Assembly: GCA_027563935.2 (NCBI GenBank)
Contig: CM050449.1
Location: 42,506,507 to 42,570,506 of the forward strand
Source of the DNA: Costus lasius
Lineage: Eukaryota; Streptophyta; Magnoliopsida; Zingiberales; Costaceae
DNA: 64,000 nt
Reading direction: 5' to 3'
Below, one piece after another: positions 21,524-32,282 of this stretch. The notes under the pieces were generated by a model. It did no database searches. It was not told where the DNA came from and saw only the letters and a program-made list of their open reading frames with translations. The position numbers and the translations under genes were made by a program. The first letter of the stretch is position 1. Each line of letters opens with the position of its first letter.

Positions 21524-21909
21524 GAGACTAGTATATGCACTGGTTGAGCACGTGGTGCTAACGCAGACATATGAGTATATTAAGGTGGATATACTGGATC
21601 GGCCCACCGTGAGAATTTGACTTGGTGTCTCAGGTCGAATCTCACAGTGACAGAGGTGCACTTGTCCTTGACTTGAGGTCATTGATATCTCTATATGGTA
21701 TGTGATGCACAATGATATCCTTGGCGCTCCACATATGGATGCATAACTGAAATTATATGGCCTTCCCTAGGTGAGAACCTGATTTAGTCATGACCATTAG
21801 ATTAGGTTAAAGAAGTGTGACACACTTGTCTAATTTGGATATCAGCATGGCAAAAGGACAAAGGTGTGTATGTACTTTGTCATTGTTTTTGGGGATGTCG
21901 ACGATAAAA
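21524..21909 (+). repeat. 5' LTR of element C, second part
   Basis: Continues after element B and aligns with about 25108-25615 of the 3' LTR (GTGGTGCTAACGCAGACATAT, GACTTGGTGTCTCAGGT, GTGACACACTTGTC). The match stops at GGGGATGTCGACGAT. The rest of the LTR, the primer site and part of the leader are deleted. Confidence 0.82.
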
Positions 21910-22531
21910 ATAAGTAGTGCCAAGACCATAAAAATCATTGCTAAATCATATCAAATCTGGTTTTGCCTTCTGACGTGTAACCATTGTCAAACTATCGATC
22001 GATGATGCTGTGCACTATTTTCGACCCTCGTGGGACACACCCATCTATCTTTAAGAGGCATGTGGTGACAATGATTTCCCTAGTCTAGTAAAAACTCTGG
22101 GCACGCTTTCGCAAGGAGATCATTGGCCTTGGGCATGACGGTCAAGTTAGACATGACTAGATTTTTCATAAGTGTTGGTTCATATGATGAAATATTTGGA
22201 GGCAAACTCAAGAAGTTAGGGCTTTGTACTGTATCTAGCCCTTGCTGGATACAAAGTGCATGAACTATCTTGAGAAACGGAATTGCCAAGTTGTAATTAG
22301 TTGGCAAGCCTACCTCACGAATCATGCGTCACCTTGTGCAGTACATCGCACCCTCGTGGGATGCAATGCCATGTACGAAATGAGGATCTCATCTCACTAA
22401 GGAAGTCGGGCAACTTCTCGGTTAATTTTTGAGGATTATCAATTCGAATAAAATAGTGAGAAACAATCATTTATAGAAGTCGAGTATAAATGGTTGAAAC
22501 AGGATACTGATCTGCTTGTCTTTTATTGTAG
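21910..22531 (+). other. Leader remnant of element C
   Basis: From ACTATCGATCGATGATG onward it parallels the family-1 leader (CCCTCGTGGGACACACCCA, CTTTCGCAAGGAG, TTGGCCTTGGGCATGACGGT), ending at the gag ATG. The primer site is missing. Confidence 0.7.
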
Positions 22532-24840
22532 ATGGCTACAAACAACAATAGCAGTAGAATATCACTACGACATAGCCTCGGTAATGAAAGGTTGGTTGGA
22601 TCCAACTTCGAGAACTGATATCGGGTTATGAGGATTATCCTTAGAAGAGAGAAGAAGCTGTACGTTCTTAGGATGCCCCTCCTTGAACCTATTTCATCTA
22701 TAGCCTCAACGGGTAAAATGGATGCTTTTGATAAGCATCAAAGGGATGCTTCAGAGGTAGCTATTCTAATGCTAGCCACTATGTCACCAGAATTGCAAGA
22801 GAAATTTGAAGGGCATAATGCTTTTGAGATTCTTAGCAATGTAAAGTAGCTCTTCGGGGGACAGACTAGAACAGAGAGCTCTGAGACCTCTAGAGTAGTT
22901 TTTCAATGCATGTGTAAGCACAAAGCATTGCAACCTATAAAGATGAAAAGGTTGGGAAAGGTTAAGTGCCTAAGAAAAGGATGCAGGCAACTTCAGAATG
23001 AGGTGAAGAGAAATGACCCTTCGTCTTTAGGCTTGGGTAATTTTTGTTACCAAATCCTATTGTCTATTTCTAAGCATGGGTATCTTATACTGCATGATGA
23101 GACTACTATTTGTAAAAATGTGTAGGTGCTCAACAAAAATAAGACGTAGATGAAGCACAGGGTGCTTCCACGTCACTCTTTTTATAGTCATTGATAGGAT
23201 TCTTTATTATTTGCTATTTTGTAGTTGACATTGTATCTATTCCTTGGTAATAAAATTTTTGGAATAATAGAATTTATTTTTTTATTTGCAAATCTCTTCT
23301 CATTACATTGTGCAAAGTAATATAGGTAACAAATATATCTAATGAATTAATAAGTGGTTCAAAATGAGTACCTATCTTTTGGCAATAATATTTTATCATA
23401 CACAAGAGTTGCATCCATTGACTTCATGCAAATGGACTTATGGACTTAGACTTCTTCTAGGAGATTGACTATTTTTAACCTCTTTAAGATGTTGGAAAAT
23501 AGGCAATACTTGTTTATTAAGGAAAATAATTGTCCTTCACAAGTAAGGTGAAGTGGACTAAAAGTCAAAAGAAAGGAATTCATCTTCAAAACTTGCTGAT
23601 AAATTTGGAACCAACTTAATCAATTAATAGGAACTCTTTGGTCTAATTAGGATGAAGAGTGCTTGAGCCAAATGATTGTCATATAGAGTATGAGATCTGC
23701 TCAAAGCTCGCTCCTCCTAACACCTCAGTATGAGGATGTGTCCAATTGGAGGAATTGGATTTTGATGAGCAAGATTCAATAAATGATGAGTCATATACCT
23801 CTTCTGAATTTATGCAAAAGAAATAGCTTCTCTCAACACTGAATGATGTTCCATCTAAAGTGTGTCTCTAGGACTGGGCGATGACCAGACATATTATTAG
23901 GATCTAGAGATGTGAGACTTCAGGTCATAAATCTAGGTTCTAGTGGGATAGAACCAATATCTGATAAGTGTGAGTGGGGTATCCTATGGTAACTCAGGGA
24001 TACTATTTCCATGTACCCACAGGAGAATAAGTGGTTGTTGCTCATAAGTGCCATTTTCATGGAAAGGCTTTTCCTTGAAAAGGGCTAGTGGGAGGAAACT
24101 CTAACTTGGATTCAGTCCAAGGTCAACTACTTGACACAAATGTTCAAAGATAGAATCTAAGCCATAGATACAGGTTGTGGAAAACCTGGGCTCATAAAAG
24201 TTATGTTATATAGGTTGAATATATTCATATGTATTTGAGTTATAGGTAATTCCTAACTTAGACAAAGAATCTTCATCCTATAGTACCTAAGTTTAGTGGA
24301 AGCTTGAAGACGTAGCTTATGCCGTGGGCATAACCAAACAATACTAGGTCCAATCCAGGTGCATGGCACTAGATAAGGAGAGAAGAGCATCCTTGGGTTC
24401 TAAGAACAATTAAGGAGCGGTTCTTGGTCTATCGAGGCAGGAAGAGCTTAGAGTAGATAGATACATTTAATAGCTTGCTCCAGGTAGACCATGGTCACAG
24501 TTTGGCTGTTGTGCTAGTGATAGAATTTGAGAGAGCTTAAAGGCAGGCTACCAAAAGTAGAGTATGTTGATGCTACTAGGAAGCAATTTGGATAGTGAGA
24601 GTTCTTCACTAAACTTCACGTGGTTCCATGTGCTTGTCGGGCTCTATTGTGAGTACATTAGAGCAACAGATACATGATTAAGAACCAAGGGTTCAAAAAA
24701 TGTGCTCAGATGCCTATACCTTGTCTTGGAGGCCGAGGTATTATTGACATTATAGATATTGGCAGTGGTACAGTCATGATAGGCCCACTAACCAATGTTC
24801 TAGTACAGCAGGAGCATGGTAGGTCATACTGAGGACATGA
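22532..24840 (+). pseudogene. gag-pol: Decayed gag-pol of element C
   Basis: Gag starts MATNNNSSRISLRHSLG and keeps KLYVL and DAFDKHQ, but has a TGA after SNFEN (22617-22619, probably a former Trp codon) and an internal deletion. The gag end near 22980 reads GCAGGCAACTTCAGAATGAGG, the site where A and H carry UAG. A protease trace follows at 23070-23130. Integrase-like remnants occur around 23700-24080 (CCATCTAAAGTGTG, TCTGATAAGTGTG), RNase H-type remnants around 24290-24480. Many frameshifts and deletions; no functional product is possible. Confidence 0.75.
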
Positions 24841-24873
24841 TGTTCAGGTTGCTCAACAGCAAGGTCCCAGTGC

Positions 24874-24884
24874 AAGTGGGAGAT
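24874..24884 (+). other. Polypurine tract of element C
   Basis: AAGTGGGAGAT directly before the 3' LTR start, identical to the tract of element A. Confidence 0.75.
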
Positions 24885-26666
24885 TGCTAGTGTTTATGCC
24901 CTAGGACTGATGGATGGTCCGGTATGTGTGTCACATTTATGTGTGATAGATTGCATATCATGGCATTGTCATTATTATTCATATGACACATCTGCGTCAC
25001 ATGTACTTTTGCATAATAATGTCCCAAGAGATAAATTTTATCTAGTCTCTGATATTGTCCCCAGTCAAGTATCATAGTGCATATGAGACATCTATAATGC
25101 ATGTGAGACTGGTATATGCGCTGGTTGAGCATGTGGTGCTAACGCAGACATATATGTATATTAAGGTGGTTATAGTAGATTGACTCACCAAGAAGATTTG
25201 ACTTGGTGTCTCAGGTTAAATCTTACAATGACAAAGGTGCATTTGTTCTTGACTTAAGGTCATTGACATCTCTATATGGTAAGTGATGCACTTTGATACA
25301 ACCTAACACTTCACCGTAGTAGGGGAGTCATAACAGTTGTCATTCGGTGTATCATAAACCATAGAAGAGATTCAATGAACCAAGATAGGATTTGCCCCTT
25401 CCTTAAATGGAAGTTTGATATCCTTGGTGCCCCACATATGGATGCATGATTGAAAGTATATGGCCATACCGAAGTGAGAACCTGATTTAGTCATGACTAT
25501 TAGATTGGGTTAAACAAGTGTGACACACTTGTCCAATTTGGATATCAGCCTAGCAAAAAGACAAAGGTGTATATGTACTTTGTCGTAGTTTTAGGGGATG
25601 TCGATGATAACTGCATTCTGAAGACTTGCATAGCAATGATGTACTGCCAAGTGCCACTCATTGCTTGTGATCACATAAGATTATCATTGCCAATATCTGA
25701 AGAACCTACAGGGTCGCACATCTAGACACTCGAGATCCCATATTAATCGGATAGCCTAGATCGAGTCATTCGATTGATTCGGGTCTATTTGTGAGTATGA
25801 TGCATCGTGGATGCATCTAATGAGTCGGATATGATCATATGGAGTTGTGTTATGTTTCGACATCAATTGACCTCGGTTGACCTTCGGGTGACTGCATTTG
25901 ACTTTGATAGACTTAGTCTAGTCAATAGGTCAAATGTTGTATTTTAGCACCAGATTTATTCAAAGGCTTTTTTACATCTTGATTTAAATGTAATAGGAGA
26001 GGTTCACAACTTGAGCGCTAAAATGAATAAATCTATTAGATTCGTAACTTAAGTTATGGGACCCGCTCCAAAATCTCTATATAAGGGGGCATAGAGGGCG
26101 CATATCTCAAGAATCCTATTATCCTAGAAGCCCTAGCCGCCGAAGTGATCTTCAAAGCCCTAGCTGCCAACTTGAAGAGAGCTGTTGCCCTCTTCTTCTT
26201 CCTCCTTGAGGTGGCGAGAGTTCTAGGGGCTTGAAGGATCATCTTCTTCATCCTAGGGGCAAATGGAAGAGCTTCCCTCTCCTTGTCACCTAGCTTCTTC
26301 TTCTTGGCACATGGTCTTTGGACTTGGCGCAAGAAGAGAAGAAGTTTACAGCTTGTTGGCGCATCAAGTTGGTGATTGGCGCAAGCAACAAGAAGACTCC
26401 CTAAAGTGTGGATCTCACCTTCCAAGGCTAGCACCAAGTGTGGAGGTTGAGAGGACTCGAGGAGCCCATGTGTGCGTGATTGTAGAGGACACTCCTGTGC
26501 GTATCTTTCATCATCGGCACATCTCATAAAGTTGCTTAAAGGTACTACTCTATACATCCGTTGGTTTTCTCACTCATAAGACGATCTTGCTTTCACAGGA
26601 GTTCTATTTCGGGCTGACGCTTCCATTGTTCATTATTGTTTAAAATTGACTCGGGGATTCCCAACA
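24885..26666 (+). repeat. 3' LTR of element C (1782 bp)
   Basis: Starts TGCTAGTGTTTATGCCCTAGG (two changes from TGTTGG) and ends GGGATTCCCAACA before the ATTAT duplication. TATATAA at 26078-26084 is a plausible TATA box, followed by GGGGGCATAGAGGGCG. Confidence 0.9.
26078..26084 (+). promoter_or_regulatory. TATA box of element C 3' LTR
   Basis: TATATAA in a CTCTATATAAGGGGG context, at a position in the LTR comparable to the TATA boxes of the family-1 LTRs. Confidence 0.5.
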
Positions 26667-26686
26667 ATTATAGCCAATTTTTTATT

Positions 26687-27069
26687 TTAATTCAATGAGA
26701 TTCTACCTTATTTGAATAAGGTTCTAGCTTAATGCATATCTTAATTCAATAAGGTTCTACATTAATTCAATGAGGTTCGACCTTAATTCATTGAGGTTCC
26801 ACCTTATTTAAATAAGGTTTTACTTTAATTCATTGAGGTTCTACCTTAATTCATTGAGGTTTTACCTTAATGCATTGAGGTTCTATCTTATTTCAATGAG
26901 GTTCTACGTTATTTGAATGAGCTTCTACCTTAATTCAATGAGGTTCTACCTTAATGGAATGAGGTTCTACCTTAATTCATCTACCTTAACAGAATGGGGT
27001 TCTACCTTAATGCAATGAGGTTCTACCTTAATTCAATGAGGTTTTACTTTAATTTATTGAGGTTCTGCC
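26687..27069 (+). repeat. 21-bp minisatellite, about 19 units
   Basis: Consensus TTAATTCAATGAGGTTCTAC plus C, period exactly 21 bp. Most units differ by 1-4 bases and two are shortened (near 26729 and 26969). A variant TTATTTGAATAAGG recurs several times, so units were copied in groups. One frame (NSMRFYL per unit) is mostly open, but there is no evidence for translation. Confidence 0.92.
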
Positions 27070-27092
27070 TTTTAACACTACATAGAATGACA

Positions 27093-27311
27093 AGCTATAA
27101 AAACATCAACCATTTCCATTCATAATGATTCTTAATAAGCTATTAAAACATCAATCATTTTCACATACAAAATAATAATCATAATATAAAAACATCAAAC
27201 ATTTCCTCACACAAAACAATCATCACAAGGTATAAAACATCAATCATTTCCATTCATAAAACAATCATCACAAGCTATAAAACTATTTCCATTCAAAAAA
27301 CAATCATCACA
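27093..27311 (+). repeat. 45-bp tandem repeat, five units
   Basis: Units of 39-46 bp with the plan AGCTATAAAACATCAATCAT, TTCCATTCA, then AAACAATCATCACA. Related in inverted orientation to 10738-10931; the two arrays lie on either side of the point where element C inserted. Confidence 0.8.
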
Positions 27312-27611
27312 TACACAAACTTAATAATACAAATATCAACCTATCTTACATTACAATGTGATTTTACAATGATCCCAACAAAATTACAATTAGCTCATAC
27401 AATGTCAAAAATATCTTGAAACAACATATGCCCACTTCTACGGCTGCCTGTCAAAGTTTAGTCTCCTATTTGTAGAAGTTGATAACTATTGTATCCCAAC
27501 AAGTAGGTAAACTAAACTTATTCTTAAAGTCGCAGCCAAAACCTAAGTAGTGGTGCACAAGGACTTGTCACTCCCTAATACGGCTCTAAAAACTTGTTCG
27601 GTTACCACACT
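27312..27611 (+). other. Unassigned AT-rich spacer
   Basis: No gene, LTR or repeat recognised between the 45-bp array and solo LTR J. Confidence 0.4.
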
Positions 27612-29549
27612 TGTTGTTATCTCCGTAAGTGCACGGATACTCGAAGTAATAATTAAGATATCGAACCCACAGAGACCTATGTTGTCGAATACCAAATAGT
27701 TGATTTCTTACTATCTAGGCAATTCGAAGTAGTGAAAAATAGCAATCGGAAACTAAAACGGAATTATCAGAGAGAAAAGCTGGGACTAGGGTTTCGTTCA
27801 CTTTAACTTTTATGACTAGATATGAATAAGGATTTCGTCAGTTCAATTTTATCATGATGAAGGTGTAATTTACTTAATAAAAGGATTGTTTCACTTTCGT
27901 GTAAACAACTGCACAGGGATTTATCTTCACTTTCGCGCAAGATTTGTCCCAACGCTGAAGATAAATAAATCATCAAACAATGAACTCAAGGATCACTTTC
28001 GTGCATCCGAATTCTAGGTTGATAACCTCTAGTGGAGTCTCAAGGATCACTTTCGTGCATCCGAGTCTTGACACTAGTTTTACTCATGGATCTCCAATGT
28101 TCCGATCCTTGCTTTTGCACAAGATCTCCACGTTTGACAAATAGACATCGATCTATAGATTCATGTTATAATCATGGCAATTATTCTACTAGAATAGATC
28201 AAGTTGGATCTAACCTAAGGAAGGGTTCCTAACATGCAATTCTAGGGTTCCAAATTCTCAAGCAATTACCTTTCAGTCAACAGCGAAAATTCAAAGAACA
28301 TAATTAAACATGAACTTATAGAGAGTCTAAGCACAATTATCACATGAGCAAAATCATCATGCTAAGATTAAACGCAACGAAATATTGAAAAAGTAGTCAT
28401 CTAGTCATAGGAAATTAAGTGAATTACTCCCCCATGTCCCAAAAGTAGTTTAAGCTATCATCGTGAAGGAATTACAATGAGTCATGGTTTCAGAAGATCG
28501 AAAATCAAAGGAAAAGAGAAGTTTAGAAAATACAGCACGGCTGTGAAGTATTTCACAGCCGTAATTTGCAAAGAACGTCGATGAACAGTGTCGGTGACTC
28601 TTTTTCTTCGATTTCTCTTCCAATTGATCTCCTTTTGATCTGAAACTTTTGGTGTGTTGTCTCCTCCTTTAGACGAAGCTTCAGTAGAAAAATCACGGCC
28701 GGAGATCGTCTGGATCGAGCGCGGTGGTGAAACCCTAGGCGGCGGCGTGAATCACAATTTCTCCCTCGACAGTGGATGAAAATTGGGGCTTCCGGTCTGT
28801 GCATAATTCTCTCGTCCAAAGCTCCCCGATTGCTTCTTACGGCATCCAATTTAAAGCTCTGGATCACTCGCAATCTTCTCCGCAAGAATCGGGCGTCGAT
28901 ATTGACCTGGGCGTCGTGATCAAATAAGGAATTACGGCAGTGTAATAGTTCATGGCACTGCCGTAAAATCCCTCGAGTATTCTGTTCCTAAAAGGCTGGA
29001 AATTACGGCACCGTAATCTGGTTTATGGTAGTGCCGTAAAATTGGTTGAACTCTCTGTTCGCGAACGTCTGGAAATTACGGCCCGTGTAGTTTCTTACGG
29101 TAGTACCATAAAATTGAGCGAAGTTTTTGTTCTGAAGCGTTCTGAAATACGGTACCATAATATTGTTTACGGCGGTGCCGTAAAATCTAAAAAACTTTAT
29201 GTTCAGAAATTCTTCAAAATACGGCAGGGCTCGGATTTTACGGTACTGTCTGAAATTACGGTACCATAAAATGGATTACGGCACTGCTGTAATTTGCAGA
29301 CTTGCTCCGTTTTGCATGAAATTTCTTGGGTGATCTCCTCTTGATGATGGTAATCCTTCTATGTATTTCATTTTGCTTTAAAATGCCTAAAAATAGTGCC
29401 TTTTTACCTGAAAATCATGAAAAACCAAAATAGAAGTAGACTTTGCAATATTCGATGAATTTAGCATGAAAACAAGTGAAAGATCTTCAATCTAGCCTGA
29501 AAAGATATCCAAAATGATACAAAATATACTACATATTTTGGTGTCATCA
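27612..29549 (-). repeat. Solo Athila-type LTR J (B-related, 1938 bp)
   Basis: On the minus strand it starts TGATGACACCAAAATATG and ends near AGATAACAACA, with the same internal order as the B LTR: palindrome array, promoter region, CTCTGATAATTCCG, TCTCTGTGGGTTCGATATC and CCGTGCACTTACGG. No interior follows on either side. The right end is precise. The left end could be 27612 or 27615. No matching target duplication was found. Confidence 0.82.
28928..29300 (-). repeat. 72-bp palindrome-bearing tandem array in LTR J
   Basis: Units start at about 28931, 29002, 29075, 29147 and 29218, with a short one at 29255, so the period is 71-73 bp. Each unit holds a half-site (ATTACGGCA-type) and, about 20 bp later, a palindrome such as GGCACTGCCGTAAAAT. 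It lies upstream of the LTR promoter region, the same place as in the B LTR. Confidence 0.8.
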
Positions 29550-29940
29550 ATAACTCTTGACATTGTTGCAAGAAGGTTGAGAGTATAACTTATAGGTGAC
29601 ATGCATATGTATAAACCAGCAACAATATGCTTTTATAGATATGTTCATACATGATTTAGGGTTGCACGATACATCTATCTGGTGTTTCAGCATATGCATA
29701 TGTGATTCCTGCAAGCAATAAGGATATCAAACATTGAACAATACGAAACATATATCAAACATTGAACCACTTGTGACTAAACCATATGTTATTAAATCTT
29801 TCAAGTTCATTTGTAGCTAATTCTAGTATTGGTTTATATTTTACTCCTTTTTTGGGTTTCCTTTCAAGCACACTTTTCTTCCTTTTCTCCTTTAGTCCCT
29901 TTTTAATTGGAGGTGGCTTTCTTATTTTCTTGTATTTAAC
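29550..29940 (+). other. Unassigned AT-rich spacer
   Basis: No LTR match. It may hold the earlier, unreadable part of the FAR1-like relic that follows. Confidence 0.35.
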
Positions 29941-30202
29941 TCAACTACATGGACAGTTGATTGTGAGCTTAAAATGTTTCAATGTTATGGTATTTTGTGT
30001 TTGTATAGTTTGAGAGTGTTGACCAACAATAATATTCTAAATTTGCCAACACATTATGTATTAAAGAGAAGGACCAAATATGGAAATGGTGATATTAGTT
30101 CTGATGTTAGTGGTCCATTAATTGATTCAAATGGGAAACAAAGGCTATCATCATTGTATACACGTGTTTGCTTGAAATCATATGCATTATCAACCAAAAG
30201 CA
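29941..30202 (+). pseudogene. FAR1-related / Mutator-like transposase relic (SWIM finger region)
   Basis: The frame reads VDCELKMFQCYGILCLYSLRVL followed by NLPTHYVLKRRTKY. In FAR1/FHY3-related proteins, which derive from Mutator-like transposases, the SWIM zinc finger reads roughly CxC..F...GILC.HAL+V and is followed by LPxxYxLKRWTK. The order and spacing agree. The second and last metal ligands are lost (CxC is CEL, CxH is CLY) and the Trp of KRWTK is Arg, so the finger cannot bind zinc. The frame is cut by LTR fragment K at about 30203. Upstream domains (FAR1 DNA-binding, MULE) are not seen. The product would be a decayed, truncated piece. Confidence 0.5.
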
Positions 30203-30671
30203 TGATTTATGAGATACCCAATGATAACTGTTATGACTCCCCAATTATGTAGAAGCATTAGGCTATATCAAAATATATCACTTATATCTTATGTAAGTAT
30301 TCATGACCTCAAGTTTGAGTACTAAAACACTTTCTGTCACTTATGAATCTTGACTTGTGACACAAAGTCATAGTTTCAGAGTGGGTCGATCGAGTGTATC
30401 TTGCTCGATGCACCTATGTGTCTAAGTTGATGCCTAGCATCCAACCAACCCACATATCAGTCTCACATTTATTAAGGTTGTCCCTTATCCACCAAGGTAC
30501 TTTGACCAGAGACTTATTTATGAGATTAAGTAAAATCAATCTCAAGGGATATTATCATGTTATCCAATAGTTCAATGTAGGCATAATGATGAACATGATA
30601 ACGACAATTGCCTTTATTCAATGAATGAATATTATATAGTACATTTGGTCTTCAGGGTATACACACTAACA
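30203..30671 (-). repeat. Truncated copia LTR fragment K
   Basis: The right end (GGGTATACACACTAACA) is an LTR start read on the minus strand. Phrases such as CCTATGTGTCTAAGTTGATGCC, CATATCAGTCTCACA and CAACATGATAACGACAA-like words follow the first ~460 bp of LTRs A and D. The remainder of the LTR is missing. Confidence 0.7.
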
Positions 30672-30784
30672 ATAGCCTATACATTAGGATAAATTTCCCC
30701 TTAACTCAATTAATTTTCATAGAAGAGATAGTCAATTTGTATTATCATAAGAGACCAACATGGTGAAACCCAAAGTTATGAGTT

Positions 30785-31384
30785 TAATCAAACTATTATT
30801 TGTTTGATTTCTCAATTATCATTTTCAAAATTTTCTTTTGTGTGATTTTCATCAACTTGCCATTCAATTTCACTTGATCTAGTCGGCTTAGCTAGTAAAA
30901 TCACAATTAGTTAGTAGTTGATGACTCAGTCTCTGTCGAAATGATGTTTTTTTATTATTACTTAGATGAAGTCATACACTTATAGTCATATCAATGAGTC
31001 ACTGAACTAATACATATTTTGTTTTACTTAATTGGCCTAGCAAGAGAATAATATCCTCAAGTCTTTTCTTCTCCATGCCTTTGTTAATCAAACTACTTTT
31101 TCTTTGAATTCCCAATTATCATTTTCAAATGTTCTCTTATGTGATTGTCAACAACTTGTCATTCATATTCACTTAATCCAATCGGCTTTGCTAGTAAAAT
31201 GATAATTAGTCAATAGTTGATGACTTGGTCTTTATGGGAATAATATCTTTTATTATTACTTCAATAATGTCATACACTTGTACTCATATCAATGAGTCAC
31301 TTAACTAATACATATTCTGCTTCACTTAAGAGGCCTAGCAAGATAATGATATCCTTGAGTCATTTCTCCTCCATGGCTTCATTA
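30785..31384 (+). repeat. 300-bp direct tandem duplication of an LTR-end-like sequence
   Basis: TAATCAAACTA at 30785 recurs at 31085, and the match continues to AGGCCTAGCAAGA ... TCCTCCATGGCTTC-type words at an offset of 300. Each unit contains TTGATGACT..GTCT, TTTATTATTACTT and TCATACACTTGTA, which resembles the tail of an Athila-type LTR. The copies are diverged by roughly 15-20 per cent by eye, so the duplication is old. Confidence 0.75.
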
Positions 31385-31446
31385 ATGGCCATTATTTAGG
31401 GAGCTTATCTAGTACTTGCTCAAGAAAGCTATGTGATACATCTTTA

Positions 31447-32120
31447 TGTTGGTGTATATGCCTTAGGACCTAGTTTTGGTCCATTATTGTACTACTTGAC
31501 GTTGATATTTTATATCATTCTAGCATTGTCATTATCTATATTTGCTTACATCTGCGATTGTGTACTTATGTGATAATGTCCCTGGAGACAAATTGGATCT
31601 GTGCTCAAATGATAGTCCCCAGTCGATGTACCTGAGTGGATATAGGATAGCTCTGGTACTTGTGAGACTGGTATATGGGCTGGTTAGGCACGAGGTGCTA
31701 ATGCAGACATATGGGTATATCAGTGGTGGATATACTGGAACAATCCGCTGTGAGGAAATGACTTGGTGTCACGAGTTATCCTCACAAGTGATAGGAGATG
31801 CATTGATCCCTTGACTTGAGGTCATGGGCCATTCTATATGGTTAGGGATATGCTTTGATACAACCTAACACCTCACTGTAGTTGGAGGGTAATAACGGTT
31901 GTCATTGAGCATGTCATGACCCATATGAGAAGGTCAATGGACAGACAGAGGATTTGCACCTTCCTAAGGGAAGATTGATATCCATGGAGCTCCTCTATTG
32001 TTCTATGACTGAAATTGTATGGCCATACCCAGGTGAGACCTGATTTAGTCATAACCATGAGATTGGATAAAAACAAGTGGTTACACACTTGTCGAATCGA
32101 ATATCAGTTCGGCAAAGAGA
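31447..32120 (+). repeat. Family-1 LTR segment S1 (LTR bases 1-675)
   Basis: TGTTGGTGTATATGCCTTAGG through TTCGGCAAAGAGA matches the first 675 bases of LTR A in forward orientation. It stops abruptly and is joined to an LTR piece in the opposite orientation. Confidence 0.88.
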
Positions 32121-32282
32121 ATTATGGACATACATTTTTCGCAGCGGAAGAATGTCCCCGAAACAGGCCAGTCCCAAAAACCCAGTGAAGATCGCAAGCA
32201 AGGGAGTCGACACGATGAGTTAGGAAATACCTTAAGAGCAATGTAGAGCGATGCCGATGTAGGCGCCCAAGTGTGCGCCCTC

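Larger units (their letters stand above)
11093..26666 (+). mobile_element. Old Ty1/copia element C (related to family 1), interrupted by element B
   Basis: The 5' LTR starts TGTTGGTGTTTGTGCCCTAGG at 11093. The 3' LTR is 24885-26666, ending CCCAACA. The 5-bp target duplication ATTAT is exact at 11088-11092 and 26667-26671, so both outer ends are original. The interior is heavily decayed: most of the 5' LTR and the primer site are deleted, and gag-pol is a string of remnants. Removing element B (11314-21518) and one CATGT copy leaves about 5.4 kb. Confidence 0.9.

Noticed and set aside
26054..26557. 167-codon minus-strand frame in the C 3' LTR
   Set aside because: Antisense to the LTR transcript region, Lys/Arg/Ala-rich, no domain, not conserved in LTR relatives.
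26687..27311. Tandem arrays considered as a CRISPR array
   Set aside because: Units are directly adjacent with no unique spacers, diverged from each other, and the context is a plant genome.
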